64,000 nucleotides of DNA from JANQPA01 sp964628385 (GCA_964628385.1 CAZVOD010000006.1:1-64000); one strand, 5' to 3'. Counted from the first letter of the stretch, positions 8,560 through 18,985 are shown. Notes: generated by a model from the sequence alone, not told the origin. Made by a program: numbers and translations.

Positions 8560-10383
8560 ATGGCAGCTATAAAGAGACTATTCGACATTTTGCACTTTCA
8601 ACAAGCTAATTATCCACAAGAAAAGGCTTTCAATAACAAGGTTAATAATGCCTGGACCAGCGTGAGTACTGACGAAGCCATCAATATCATCAACCGGGTG
8701 AGCAGCGGCTTGCTGAAGTACGGCGTAAACAAAGGGGATAAAATAGCTCTGGTGTCTTACCGCAATCGTATGGAGTGGATTTTTATGGATATGGCTCTCC
8801 AGCAGATTGGCGCGATCAGTGTACCTGTTTACCCTACCATAAGCTCGAGAGAATACAGTTATATTTTCAGTGAAGCTGAAGTGAGCCTTGCATTTGTCGG
8901 TGGGGGCGACTTGTATGACAAAGTTCAGGAAACGCAAAGCCAGGTACCCACCTTGAAAGAGATATTTACTTTTGATGAAGTGGAAGGTAGGCTCTACTGG
9001 CGGGAATTGTGGTCCGATGATCGGCTCGAAGAGGTGGAGCAGTTGAAGAGTCAGGTAGGAGAAGATGATTTGGCTACCATCATCTACACTTCCGGTACTA
9101 CCGGTGCGCCAAAAGGGGTGATGCTTTCCCATAAAAATATCGTGAGTAATGCTTTTGCAGCCAAGCAATTAATAAAATTAGACCCGGGCGATCGCGTACT
9201 AAGTTTTTTGCCTTTGTGCCATATTTTTGAAAGGACTTCCGGGTATTTCCAAATTTACCAGGGAGCGAACATTTATTATACCGGGACAGATCAGCTGGGA
9301 GGCGACGATGGTGACCTCAAGGCCGTAAGGCCCCATTTCTTTGATACTGTTCCTAGGGTTTTGGAAAAGGTCTACGAAAAAATTTATGCTAAAGGATTGG
9401 AGTTAAAAGGGTTGAAACGAAGAATATTCTTTTGGTCTTTATCTTTGACGGATGATTTTGAGTATGGTAAAGAATATACTGGCTGGGAAAAAATCAAAAG
9501 AAAGATTGCCGACCGCCTGGTATTTAGTAAATGGAGAGAAGCCCTTGGGGGAGAAGTGAAAATAATCGTTTCCGGTGCGGCACCACTACCCGAAAAAATC
9601 ACCCGCGTATTCAATGCCGCAGGTATTATGCTCGGGGAAGCTTACGGGATGACAGAAGCTTCGCCGGGAGTAGCCGGTGGGCGCCCGCAGGAAAATAGAG
9701 CATTGGTAGGCTCTGCCGGACCAGCTTTTCCAGGTGTTGATATACAAATCGATGAAAACAACAAAGACTTTGGCCCCGGTGAGGGTGAAATCATGGTGAG
9801 TGGGCCTAATGTCATGCAGGGCTATTACAAAAAACCAGCCGAAACAGCTGCTGTCCTTCACAACGTAGATGGCAAACGCTGGTTGAGGACTGGAGATATC
9901 GGTAAGCTGATCCCCGGCCCCGGAGGAGAAACCTACCTGAAGATAACAGACCGCAAAAAAGAGCTTCTCAAAACGTCTGGAGGTAAATACGTGGCGCCGG
10001 CACCTATAGAAAGCCGGTTCAAAGAAGAATTTTTGGTAGAGCAAATTATGGTGGTAGGCGAGCAACGTAAATTTGTCTCCGCGCTGATCGTACCTTCGAA
10101 TGATGTGCTGAAAAATTGGTGTGAAGAGCAGGGCTTAACCTGGACTAATATGAAGGAAATGATAAAAATGCCCAAAGTAATAAAAGCTTTTGACGCTATA
10201 GTGGCAAGTGTCAATAAGGAATTCAGTAAAGTAGAACAAATCAAAAAGTTTGTTTTAGTAGATCAGGAATGGCTGACCAATCGGCCCGATGGTACAGAGG
10301 CAGAACTGACTCCCACCATGAAGCTGAAACGCAGAGTCATTAGTAAGAAATACAAAGACCTGATTGAAAAAATGTATGCATAA
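8560..10383 (+). CDS. Long-chain acyl-CoA synthetase (AMP-forming)
   Basis: 607 residues of the ANL superfamily. The AMP-binding P-loop IIYTSGTTGAPKGVMLSH lies near residues 175-190, the A5 motif GEAYGMTEASP near 360, and RTGDIGK plus the DRKKELLKTSGGKYVAP hinge/lysine region near 445-480. This form is typical of FadD15-like long-chain fatty acid ligases of Bacteroidota, which activate fatty acids to acyl-CoA at the inner membrane. It is followed after 11 bases by the peptidase gene and then the dienoyl-CoA reductase, so a loose operon with lipid and peptide functions is possible. Confidence 0.92.
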   Translation: MAAIKRLFDILHFQQANYPQEKAFNNKVNNAWTSVSTDEAINIINRVSSGLLKYGVNKGDKIALVSYRNRMEWIFMDMALQQIGAISVPVYPTISSREYSYIFSEAEVSLAFVGGGDLYDKVQETQSQVPTLKEIFTFDEVEGRLYWRELWSDDRLEEVEQLKSQVGEDDLATIIYTSGTTGAPKGVMLSHKNIVSNAFAAKQLIKLDPGDRVLSFLPLCHIFERTSGYFQIYQGANIYYTGTDQLGGDDGDLKAVRPHFFDTVPRVLEKVYEKIYAKGLELKGLKRRIFFWSLSLTDDFEYGKEYTGWEKIKRKIADRLVFSKWREALGGEVKIIVSGAAPLPEKITRVFNAAGIMLGEAYGMTEASPGVAGGRPQENRALVGSAGPAFPGVDIQIDENNKDFGPGEGEIMVSGPNVMQGYYKKPAETAAVLHNVDGKRWLRTGDIGKLIPGPGGETYLKITDRKKELLKTSGGKYVAPAPIESRFKEEFLVEQIMVVGEQRKFVSALIVPSNDVLKNWCEEQGLTWTNMKEMIKMPKVIKAFDAIVASVNKEFSKVEQIKKFVLVDQEWLTNRPDGTEAELTPTMKLKRRVISKKYKDLIEKMYA

Positions 10384-10394
10384 ATTAAAAGAAT

Positions 10395-12695
10395 ATGTCT
10401 ATCAAACAAGCTCTATTTAGTCCGTTACTCCTTTTCTTATTTCTCTTTCAAAATACAATTAATGCTCAACAGGCATCACAGGTAACCCTGGAGCGGATTC
10501 ACAGTTCGGCTGATTTTAGGCAGGAATACCTGGGCCCCACCCAGTGGCTAAATGACGGTGAATTCTACACTAAAATAGAATACGCTGGCCGGCAGCAATA
10601 CGAACTGGTCGCCTACAAATGTGAAGATCAATCAAGAACAGTGCTGGTAACTTCAAATGACCTGACACCCGAGGGAGAGGAAGCTCCGCTTTTTGTGGAA
10701 GACTATTCCTGGTCTGAAGATGAACGCTTGCTGCTCATTTTTACCAACTCCGAAAGAGTTTGGCGCAGTAATACCAGGGGAGACTACTGGCGCTTTGACC
10801 TCGACAGTAAGGAGTTGAGACAGGTAGGCAAAGGGTTGCCCGAAGGTTCTTTGATGTTTGCCAAGTTTTCTCCTGACAATAGCAGGATCGCCTACGTTAG
10901 TGAATTCAACTTGTACGTCGAGGATGTAGCGAGTGGAGATATCACTCAGCTTACCCAAGATGGAGACGGCGACATCATTAATGGTACATTTGATTGGGTG
11001 TACGAGGAAGAGTTTTTCTGTCGCGATGGTTTCCGTTGGAGTCCCGATGGCGAACGTATTGCTTTTTGGCAATTAGATGCTTCCAATATCAGAGATTTCT
11101 ACATGATTGACAATGTTAGTGATGTCTATTCTGAAATCATACCGGTTCAGTATCCAAAAGTGGGAGAAGAGCCTTCGAGTTGTAAAGTAGGAACAGTAAA
11201 CGTAAACGATGGAGCAATAAAATGGATAGACATTCCGGGAGATCCCGTTCAGCACTATATTCCGAGAATGCAGTGGACCGGGCCCACCGAAATGCTGGTA
11301 CAGCAATTGAACCGCAAGCAGAATGAATTAAAGATCTACCTTTGCAATGCGCCTTTGGGAAGGGTGATTTCCACTTATACGGAAACGGAAGAGACCTGGG
11401 TAGAGGTGTTCACGATTGAAGGCTCTCGTCGGATGGATGATTTGCCTATGGTAAATGGAGGCAAGTCCTTCCTGAGAATGAGTGAAAATGATGGCTGGAG
11501 GCACTTATACCGAGTGGACCTTATCAGCAAGCAGGACAAAATATTGAGTGAACCACCCAGAGCGCTACTCAGTAAAGGGGATTATGATATTGCAAGATAT
11601 TATGAAAAAAATGAAGAAGATCAGTTGATCTATTTTAGTGCCTCGCCTGAAAATGCGACTCAACGCTACCTCTACAGTATTCCGGTGGCGGGCTCGGATG
11701 AGCCCCAAAGGCTAACGCCAGAGTCTTTTTCCGGAACTAACGATTACGATATTTCTCCCGATGGGAAATTTGCTATTCATACGCACTCCAGTGCCACCAC
11801 GCCCAGAAGGGTATTTCTGGTAAGCCTTCCGGATCACGATATTCTGGATACGCTGGTGGCCAATAAAGCTTATATACAAACTGTGAATCAACTGGACTTG
11901 CCGGAGGTCGAATTTTTCCAGGTGACTACTGCGGACACCGTGGAGATGGACGGGATGATGATCAAACCCGCAGGATTTGATGAAAACCTGCAATATCCGG
12001 TGCTTTTCTACGTGTACGGAGAGCCGGCCGGGACCGTTGCCAATGATTCCTGGCTTAACCTCTGGCACGTTATGCTGGCTCAGCAGGGCTATCTGGTCAT
12101 TGCAATGGACAACCGAGGAACGCCCAGCCTGAAAGGAACACAATGGAGAAAAAGTATCTATAGAAAAATAGGTATCGTCAATGCCAGAGATCAAGCTATG
12201 GCCGCCCGGGAAATCCTCAAGTGGAATTATGTGGACCCCAATCGCGTAGCTGTCTGGGGATGGAGTGGCGGTGGTTCCATGACACTGAATTTATTATTTC
12301 AGTATCCAGAAATATACAAAACCGGAATGTCAGTAGCGCCGGTAGCGAATCAGTTGTACTATGACAATATCTACCAGGAGCGCTACATGGGATTGCCACA
12401 AGAGAATATGGAAGACTTCATCCAGGGTTCTCCTATTACTCATGCTAGAAATCTGGAAGGCAACTTGCTTCTGGTACATGGTACCGGCGATGACAACGTG
12501 CATTACCAAAATGCTGAAGCCCTGATCAATGAGCTGATCCAGTACAACAAGCAATTTCAGGTAATGCCCTACCCTAACCGTTCCCATGGTATTTATGAGG
12601 GAAGAAATACGAGAAGGCATTTGTATTACATGCTAACCAACTACCTGAAGGAAAAGAATCCTCCGGGTGCTATTGGAAAAATTGGTAATCCATAG
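10395..12695 (+). CDS. Dipeptidyl-peptidase IV-like S9 serine peptidase, exported
   Basis: 766 residues with an N-terminal signal sequence ending near INAQQ. A DPP IV N-terminal propeller (FDWVYEEEF is the classic Glu-Glu substrate-binding motif) is followed by a prolyl oligopeptidase domain with catalytic GWSGGGSM, an Asp in HGTGDDNVH and a His in NRSHGIYEG. Family members remove Xaa-Pro dipeptides in the periplasm. Starts 11 bases after the acyl-CoA synthetase gene, so they are probably co-transcribed. Confidence 0.93.
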   Translation: MSIKQALFSPLLLFLFLFQNTINAQQASQVTLERIHSSADFRQEYLGPTQWLNDGEFYTKIEYAGRQQYELVAYKCEDQSRTVLVTSNDLTPEGEEAPLFVEDYSWSEDERLLLIFTNSERVWRSNTRGDYWRFDLDSKELRQVGKGLPEGSLMFAKFSPDNSRIAYVSEFNLYVEDVASGDITQLTQDGDGDIINGTFDWVYEEEFFCRDGFRWSPDGERIAFWQLDASNIRDFYMIDNVSDVYSEIIPVQYPKVGEEPSSCKVGTVNVNDGAIKWIDIPGDPVQHYIPRMQWTGPTEMLVQQLNRKQNELKIYLCNAPLGRVISTYTETEETWVEVFTIEGSRRMDDLPMVNGGKSFLRMSENDGWRHLYRVDLISKQDKILSEPPRALLSKGDYDIARYYEKNEEDQLIYFSASPENATQRYLYSIPVAGSDEPQRLTPESFSGTNDYDISPDGKFAIHTHSSATTPRRVFLVSLPDHDILDTLVANKAYIQTVNQLDLPEVEFFQVTTADTVEMDGMMIKPAGFDENLQYPVLFYVYGEPAGTVANDSWLNLWHVMLAQQGYLVIAMDNRGTPSLKGTQWRKSIYRKIGIVNARDQAMAAREILKWNYVDPNRVAVWGWSGGGSMTLNLLFQYPEIYKTGMSVAPVANQLYYDNIYQERYMGLPQENMEDFIQGSPITHARNLEGNLLLVHGTGDDNVHYQNAEALINELIQYNKQFQVMPYPNRSHGIYEGRNTRRHLYYMLTNYLKEKNPPGAIGKIGNP

Positions 12696-12744
12696 CCTAT
12701 CTTATGTTAAAAAGAAAGAGATAAAGACTTGAAAAAATAAGTTC

Positions 12745-14775
12745 ATGAGTCAAAAATATAGTAATCTACTTAAGCCACTAGACCTCGGGTTTACAACATT
12801 AAAAAATCGCGTGTTGATGGGGTCCATGCATACGATGCTGGAAGAAGCAGAAAACGGATTTGAAAGAGCGGCTGTCTTTTATGCAGAGCGGGCAAAAGGC
12901 CAGGTAGGCCTGATCGTTACGGGAGGTATTGCGCCCAATGTGGAAGGCGCCGTTGGGCCTGGTGCGGCCAAGCTGGATACGCCGGAAGAAGCCGAGAAGC
13001 ACCGTCTGATCACTAAAGCGGTACATGAGGAAGATGGAAAAATATGCATGCAAATTCTTCATACAGGCCGTTATGCTTATCATCAGCATATTGTAGGGCC
13101 TTCTCCGATAAAAGCTCCCATCAATATGTTGACGCCCCGGCAGATGACTGCCGAGGACATCGAGCGAACGATCGAAGATTATGCCAAATGTGCCGCTTTG
13201 GCTCAACAAGCCGGTTACGATGGGGTGGAGATCATGGGCTCAGAAGGCTACCTGATCAATCAGTTTATCGTTAAGCGTACCAATCATCGTACAGATGAAT
13301 GGGGTGGCGACTATGAAAACCGAATGAAATTCCCCGTAGCAATCATCAAGCGCGTACGAGAGCGAGTGGGTGAGCATTTCATCATCATTTATCGATTATC
13401 GATGCTGGACCTGGTAGACGAAGGGAGTACCTGGCCGGAAGTGGTGCAGCTTGCCAAAGCCATTGAAGCTGCCGGAGTTACCATTATCAATACGGGTATT
13501 GGCTGGCATGAAGCCAGAGTGCCGACTATTGCTACCATGGTGCCACGGGGAGGCTTCAGTTGGGTGACCCAAAAACTGATGGGCGAAGTCAATATCCCGC
13601 TGGTGGCGGTTAATCGTATTAATATGCCGGGAACTGCCGAAGCGATCATCGCCGATGGCCATGCCGATATGGTCTCCATGGCTCGTCCTTTCCTGGCGGA
13701 TGCTGATCTGGTACTCAAAACGATGGAAGATCGCGTTGATGAGATCAATACCTGTATCGGCTGTAACCAGGCTTGCCTGGATCATACTTTTCAGGTGAAA
13801 ATCTGCTCTTGCCTGGTCAATCCCAGAGCCTGTCACGAGACAGAATTGAATTATTTACCTACCAACAATAAAAAGAAAATCGCCGTTGTGGGCGCAGGTC
13901 CCGCCGGGATGGCCGCCTCCACGGTAGCTGCAGAACGCGGTCACGAAGTACATCTTTTTGAGAAATCTGCCGAGATAGGCGGTCAGTTCAATATGGCCAG
14001 GCGCATTCCGGGTAAAGAAGAGTTTGACGAAACGCTGCGGTATTTTGACAAACAAATCAAATTGACAGGTGTAAAGCTGCATCTCCAAACGCCCGTCACT
14101 GTGGATGATCTGAAAGATAAAGGTTTTGATGAAGTCATTTTAGCGACCGGTGTGACTCCCAGGAAATCCGGATTTGAAGGAGAAGACCATCCCAAAGTGC
14201 TGAGCTATGTGGATGTTTTGTACCACAAAAAACCAGTAGGGAAGAAAGTAGCGATCGTCGGAGCCGGAGGTATTGGCTTTGATGTCGCCGAATTCCTTTC
14301 CCATGATCCCAAAGAAGTAGCGTCCAGCTTGGATGTAAAAGCATTTATGTCGGAGTGGGGCGTAGATATGAACTACTCATCGGGAGGGGCGTTGGCTGCT
14401 GCCCAGCCTTCCACTTCCTACAGAGACATTTACCTGCTCAAGCGTTCAAGGGGAAAGCATGGTAAAAACCTCGGCAAAACAACAGGCTGGATACACCGGG
14501 CGAGCCTGAGAAATAAAGAGGTGAAAATGATCTCTCAGGTGGCCTACGAAAAAGTAGATGACCAGGGGTTGCACATCACCGTTAATGGCGAACCTACCCT
14601 ACTCGAGGTCGATCATGTGGTAGTATGCGCAGGCCAGCAACCACTGAGAGAATTGCAGGCCGGCCTGGAAGCCGCCGGTATCAACGTGCACCTTATCGGT
14701 GGTGCCGATGAAGCCAAAGAGCTGGATGCCAAAAGAGCAATAGATCAGGGCTCCCGACTGGCCGCCCAATTGTAG
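12745..14775 (+). CDS. fadH: NADPH-dependent 2,4-dienoyl-CoA reductase (FadH-like)
   Basis: 676 residues in two parts. The first ~350 form an Old Yellow Enzyme-type FMN barrel (LKNRVLMGSMHT at the start, GEHFIIIYRLSMLDLV, catalytic-type HTGRYAYH). Then comes the 4Fe-4S cysteine cluster CIGCNQACLDHTF...CSCLVNPRAC near residues 337-363. The rest is an FAD/NADP-binding half with VVGAGPAGMAAS and VAIVGAGGIGFDVAEF. This order matches E. coli FadH, which reduces 2,4-dienoyl-CoA esters during oxidation of unsaturated fatty acids and fits the acyl-CoA synthetase two genes upstream. Other members of the OYE/FAD fusion family (trimethylamine dehydrogenase-like) are a less likely alternative. Confidence 0.9.
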   Translation: MSQKYSNLLKPLDLGFTTLKNRVLMGSMHTMLEEAENGFERAAVFYAERAKGQVGLIVTGGIAPNVEGAVGPGAAKLDTPEEAEKHRLITKAVHEEDGKICMQILHTGRYAYHQHIVGPSPIKAPINMLTPRQMTAEDIERTIEDYAKCAALAQQAGYDGVEIMGSEGYLINQFIVKRTNHRTDEWGGDYENRMKFPVAIIKRVRERVGEHFIIIYRLSMLDLVDEGSTWPEVVQLAKAIEAAGVTIINTGIGWHEARVPTIATMVPRGGFSWVTQKLMGEVNIPLVAVNRINMPGTAEAIIADGHADMVSMARPFLADADLVLKTMEDRVDEINTCIGCNQACLDHTFQVKICSCLVNPRACHETELNYLPTNNKKKIAVVGAGPAGMAASTVAAERGHEVHLFEKSAEIGGQFNMARRIPGKEEFDETLRYFDKQIKLTGVKLHLQTPVTVDDLKDKGFDEVILATGVTPRKSGFEGEDHPKVLSYVDVLYHKKPVGKKVAIVGAGGIGFDVAEFLSHDPKEVASSLDVKAFMSEWGVDMNYSSGGALAAAQPSTSYRDIYLLKRSRGKHGKNLGKTTGWIHRASLRNKEVKMISQVAYEKVDDQGLHITVNGEPTLLEVDHVVVCAGQQPLRELQAGLEAAGINVHLIGGADEAKELDAKRAIDQGSRLAAQL

Positions 14776-14867
14776 GACTTGATTCAGGCTTGTTTCGCAA
14801 AGCATTTGGTACCGACCTGACTGTCACGCGAAGTAAGCCTGTTTCCCCAAAAAAACCAACGATTAGC

Positions 14868-16319
14868 ATGAAAGACATCCAGTTTGTGATAATTAGCCTG
14901 TTATCGGTTTTCATTGTAGCTTGTCAATCCGAACAACCGCGGGAGGGTTCCCTTTCTATCAGTGGCCTGATCAAAAGTATGGGCACGGACAACAAAATAT
15001 ACTACGCCACAACTACCGAATACGAAGAGATAGAGATGAGTGATAGTATTTTTTCCATTATTCTGGAAAGTGACCGGCCATTGATGGTCAGCTTGATTTA
15101 TAATCAGCGAAACTGGGATATTTTTGCCCGGCCCGGCGACAATATACAGCTATCATTTGACCGCTATGATTTTTCCAACTTTACCCGATCAATTGTTTAC
15201 GAGGGAGATTTGGCGGCAGAAAATGATTTTTTAATCGCCCTAAAAGAGGCGGTAGAGTTAGATCGCGAGGTGCTGCCGGATTTTTATGGTAGTGATGAAA
15301 AAGAATTTATCAACCGGGTGGGCGCAGTTCAAGATTATGCGGATCAGAAAATGACGGAATTTGTCAACGACAACAGGCGAGCGGATCAGACTTTCAGGAA
15401 GTACGCCCGAAAGATGATTGAATATACTTGTGCCAATTATTTTAATGAATACAAAAAATACCATGGCTATTACGCCAAAGATGCCGGGTACAGCGCCAGC
15501 AATCTCCTTCTTGGCGCGCAGCAGCGCTACGAGTTGGAAGATGCTAGCCTCATTGGTCTGCCTGCGTATATTCAATACCTGGAAAACTATCTCATCCGCC
15601 TGGCCAACGCCAAAATGGAAAATGTAGCCGACCTGGAAGATCAAAAAGCCAGATACCTCCAGGCATCAATGGACGTAATTGAAGAACAGCTTGATGAGCC
15701 CCAAATCATCGAGCACCAAAAATATGCCCGCCTGCGGGATCACCTGGATCTGTTCGGTATTGATGGCTCCGAAAAGTACTATAATAAGTTTTTGGTAAAC
15801 TGTGAGAACGAGCAATACAAGAAGAAGCTGGTAGCGCTCTACAAAAAATGGGAACATTTGAAAAAGGGAAAGCCGGCTCCTGAATTCTCTTATCCCGACG
15901 TCAACGGCCAATCTTATGCCCTGAATGACTTTGCCGGAAAATACCTGTACATCGACGTATGGGCCACCTGGTGCCAGCCTTGTCTGAGGGAAAGGCCTTC
16001 CTTTGAGGCATTGATAAAAAAATATGAAAACAACGATCAGGTGGCCTTTCTGGGGGTTTCTATTGATGCTAACAAAAAAGCTTGGAAAGAAATGGTTATC
16101 AGAGATGACCTTTTGGGTACACAGATTATCGCTGACAAGGCCTGGGATTCAAAGATCAGCGAAGATTACAACATCAAGGGGATACCCAGGTATATCCTGA
16201 TCGATCCGCAGGGCAAGCTCCTGGCAGCCGATGCTTACCGGCCCAGCTCCTTGCAACTGGCAACACAGCTCGAGCGATTGTTGAACCCGGCCCGGAAGGA
16301 CAGGAAAAATTCAGATTAG
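14868..16319 (+). CDS. TlpA-like thioredoxin-domain lipoprotein
   Basis: The ATG at 14868 is chosen because it begins a clean lipoprotein signal (IISLLSVFIVACQ, lipobox Cys). An upstream in-frame ATG at 14790 only adds a non-conserved basic stretch read out of intergenic DNA. About 483 residues: an N-terminal DUF4369-like/beta region, a middle helical region, and a C-terminal AhpC/TSA-thioredoxin domain with the redox motif WATWCQPC near residue 365 and cis-Pro GIPRYILID. Such Bacteroidota proteins act as periplasmic disulfide reductases or oxidoreductases. The exact partner is unknown. Confidence 0.85.
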   Translation: MKDIQFVIISLLSVFIVACQSEQPREGSLSISGLIKSMGTDNKIYYATTTEYEEIEMSDSIFSIILESDRPLMVSLIYNQRNWDIFARPGDNIQLSFDRYDFSNFTRSIVYEGDLAAENDFLIALKEAVELDREVLPDFYGSDEKEFINRVGAVQDYADQKMTEFVNDNRRADQTFRKYARKMIEYTCANYFNEYKKYHGYYAKDAGYSASNLLLGAQQRYELEDASLIGLPAYIQYLENYLIRLANAKMENVADLEDQKARYLQASMDVIEEQLDEPQIIEHQKYARLRDHLDLFGIDGSEKYYNKFLVNCENEQYKKKLVALYKKWEHLKKGKPAPEFSYPDVNGQSYALNDFAGKYLYIDVWATWCQPCLRERPSFEALIKKYENNDQVAFLGVSIDANKKAWKEMVIRDDLLGTQIIADKAWDSKISEDYNIKGIPRYILIDPQGKLLAADAYRPSSLQLATQLERLLNPARKDRKNSD

Positions 16320-16365
16320 CTACACTCAACTTTCTGAGCCATTCTGAAGGGCTAAAAACAGTACA

Positions 16366-16575
16366 ATGAGCAGTTACTATCGCATTATTCAGGGCGAGCG
16401 TTATGATGAAAGAATACTGGAGCGGGCGGAAGCCTACCTCATTTCCCATAACAAAAACTTTTTTATATTGGGAAATAAATCTATTGGCCATGTTATTAGA
16501 TATGATGAGAAAAAGCATAAGCTTTATTCCATCCGGGATACACTCAAATTCTACCTTTTCGACATGGATCATTAA
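16366..16575 (+). CDS. Small hypothetical protein next to the Roco gene
   Basis: 69 residues, starting MSSYYRIIQGERYDERILERAE, with a predicted helix followed by beta-like segments and no signal peptide. I do not recognise a family. It reads in the same direction as the Roco GTPase gene, 16 bases before its start, so the two are probably co-transcribed. Its size and placement would suit an accessory part of the Roco/FGE-like locus, but nothing in the sequence shows a function. It may also be a truncated remnant. Confidence 0.5.
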   Translation: MSSYYRIIQGERYDERILERAEAYLISHNKNFFILGNKSIGHVIRYDEKKHKLYSIRDTLKFYLFDMDH

Positions 16576-16591
16576 ACCATAAGTACCCCGT

Positions 16592-18982
16592 ATGACAATT
16601 GAGCAGCAACTTCACAATTTATTTGGAACTTCCTTTGACAAGAGAACCTCGATAGTAGAAGTCCGTGCGTTCCACTCTGATACCGCCTACTGCCTGGACG
16701 ACGATGGTAATCTTATTGCCCTGGCAGCCAGGCACACCGATACAGCAGCGGTAGAAATCCCCGCCGCATTCGGAGCGCTGCAGTACCTGAACCTGAGCGA
16801 TAACGAGCAACTTACCAGCCTCAGGTTTGAAAAACCATTGCCACAACTGAAGCATTTGGATGTCAGTGACAGCCAGCTTAAGGAATTCAAGCTGCTGCAG
16901 GGCTTTGGCCGTATACAATGGCTGGACCTTAGCCGAAATCAATTGAAAAGTTTTACCCCCGTGGGTGCATACCCGAGCCTGGCGCATCTGGACTTAAGCG
17001 GAAATCCACTGGAGCAGTTTCAGGCAGATTGGTTGCTGAAGTTTCCAAATTTGGAACGCCTGTATCTTAGAGGTAATAAAGTCGCTTCTCCGCAAAAGCG
17101 GGTATTTACCGAAGAGCCAGGCAGTTGTCTGCCGGATATGAAACGCTTTCTGAAATCGCTACAGGAGAGTGGAGCTAAAAAGGACAATGAGCAAAAAGTA
17201 TTGGTGGTGGGGGATGGTGGTGTAGGAAAATCCTGCCTGGTAGAAAGATTGATTTATAAGACTTTTGAAAAAAACCACCATTCTACTCATGGCGTGGCCC
17301 TTCATGTATACCGAGAAGAAGATTATCCATATCTGCTCAATTTTTGGGATTTTGGCGGGCAAGATATTTATCATGCTACCCATCGAATGTTTATGCAAGA
17401 AAATGCCATCTACCTGGCACTATGGGATGAGTTCTCCCAAAAAGAGCCAGAGTCCCGTCCTATTATTGAAAACAATAAAGAAAAAACCTATCCCAACCGC
17501 AAATTAAGGTATTGGTTATACTACATCAAAGTATTTGGCGGCCAAAGCCCTGTCGTTGTCGTCAAAACCAAAGCTGCAGGAAAGCCGGAAGATCATCCGG
17601 AACGCTCGCAATTTATAAAGCAATACGGCAACTATTTTACGCCGCTTAAATTTCTAAAGCTCGACTCTAAAGAACCGGAGGAGGCAGCAGATGATTTTGA
17701 TACTTTACGGGATGCAGTGAAACGCATTATTAAGAAAAAAAATAAAGATGCTGAACTACCGGGCTCGTGGGCAAAGGTCAGAACCTGGGTACGCGAACAA
17801 CTCGATCAAAAAAACAAGCTGATTCCTTTTTCTGACTTTAAGGAAAAGGTAACACAGGAAGAGGCAGCGGCTGATTTAGACCTTATTCTCAAGTGGCTGA
17901 ACAACACCGGCGTATTTTTTTACCGGAAAGGCCATTTTAATGATCAGATCGTTGTGGATCAAAACTGGATGATCACAGCCGTATACGCCATTTTTGACAG
18001 AGAATTTAATTTCTATTACCTTTCAGGTGTTCAGAAAGAGCATAATTACTTTAAAGGGGAAAATCTTAAACGTTTATGGTCAAGGGAAAATGAGCAGTAC
18101 TCAGAAGCAGATATGCTACTTTTTCTCGACTTTATGCTGACCTGTGAGATTATCTTTGAAGATCAATACAAGGATAAGGGGCAACCGGATTTTTCCGAAA
18201 GAAGATTTGTAGCGCCTCAGCTATTAAATGACCGGGCCCCTAATGAAGTGGAGAACCTGAGAGAAGACAAAGAACTGCTCCATGTTCGATACAGACATCC
18301 CATTTTGCAATACGGTATTATTCAAAGTTTTATCATTCAAACTTCCCACCTGGCCCGGTTGGATCATATATGGAAACAAGGAACCATTATCTACGACAGA
18401 GCAAGCAAAACCAGAGCTATCGTTCTGGCTGATGGCAATGATATAAAAGTGGAAATCCCACAGGAAGGGATTAAAACACTAAGTAAAATCCGTACTCTCC
18501 TGAGCAAGATACAAGAGAATTTGGAGGTGACAGAAAGCTACAGCCTGGATGGTCAGTTTTATGTGGACAAACAAAAACTGGAAAACTGGACGGCTCCCAT
18601 TATCGAAGTTTCGGATGGGAAAATCTCCCAACCAATCGAAACGATAAAATTGAAACCATTTTTATTCGAAGATAAACAGGCTCAGTTTGAAGAAAAGGAA
18701 AAGCCTGCGTCCAAAAGGTCCCGGCAAGTTGTTCGTCAAAAAATCAGAGAAGCAGAAACTTTTATAGCTGAGGCGGAGTACCGGGAGGCTCTAGAAACTC
18801 TCATTCCTTTAATACCGGAAGAAGAGGACAGTTTTCAATCTTTTAAACAACAATTGGCAGGAGTACAAAGAGATGTTGGCAAGGGATTGGTAGATTACAA
18901 AGTAAAAATCCAGCTAGAGAATCGAATAGCAGAGTCCCTCAGAACCATCATTCATGAAGCTAAAAAGAGATTATTCCCCTAG
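16592..18982 (+). CDS. Roco protein: LRR - Roc GTPase - COR with C-terminal helical adaptor domain
   Basis: 796 residues. Residues about 60-195 are leucine-rich repeats (LQYLNLSDN, IQWLDLSRNQL, LAHLDLSGNPL, LERLYLRGN). Residues about 200-385 are a Roc GTPase with P-loop VGDGGVGKSCL (about 205-215), switch II WDFGGQDIYH (about 252) and VVVKTKA in place of NKxD. Residues about 390-620 fit a COR domain. The last ~90 residues are helical (AEYREALETLIPLIP, then QLAGVQRDVGKGLVDY and a helix with ENRIAESLRTII). They resemble the short effector-associated domains (EAD) of bacterial conflict systems; this resemblance is judged by eye. Roco proteins are GTP-dependent switches. No effector domain is fused, so an output partner would be recruited. 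The FGE-like gene starts 3 bases after the stop, so the two are almost certainly one unit. Confidence 0.88.
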   Translation: MTIEQQLHNLFGTSFDKRTSIVEVRAFHSDTAYCLDDDGNLIALAARHTDTAAVEIPAAFGALQYLNLSDNEQLTSLRFEKPLPQLKHLDVSDSQLKEFKLLQGFGRIQWLDLSRNQLKSFTPVGAYPSLAHLDLSGNPLEQFQADWLLKFPNLERLYLRGNKVASPQKRVFTEEPGSCLPDMKRFLKSLQESGAKKDNEQKVLVVGDGGVGKSCLVERLIYKTFEKNHHSTHGVALHVYREEDYPYLLNFWDFGGQDIYHATHRMFMQENAIYLALWDEFSQKEPESRPIIENNKEKTYPNRKLRYWLYYIKVFGGQSPVVVVKTKAAGKPEDHPERSQFIKQYGNYFTPLKFLKLDSKEPEEAADDFDTLRDAVKRIIKKKNKDAELPGSWAKVRTWVREQLDQKNKLIPFSDFKEKVTQEEAAADLDLILKWLNNTGVFFYRKGHFNDQIVVDQNWMITAVYAIFDREFNFYYLSGVQKEHNYFKGENLKRLWSRENEQYSEADMLLFLDFMLTCEIIFEDQYKDKGQPDFSERRFVAPQLLNDRAPNEVENLREDKELLHVRYRHPILQYGIIQSFIIQTSHLARLDHIWKQGTIIYDRASKTRAIVLADGNDIKVEIPQEGIKTLSKIRTLLSKIQENLEVTESYSLDGQFYVDKQKLENWTAPIIEVSDGKISQPIETIKLKPFLFEDKQAQFEEKEKPASKRSRQVVRQKIREAETFIAEAEYREALETLIPLIPEEEDSFQSFKQQLAGVQRDVGKGLVDYKVKIQLENRIAESLRTIIHEAKKRLFP

Positions 18983-18985
18983 CGT

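Noticed and set aside
14790..14867. Upstream start for the TlpA-like lipoprotein
   Set aside because: It would bury the lipoprotein signal after 26 non-conserved residues; the ATG at 14868 gives a normal signal peptide.
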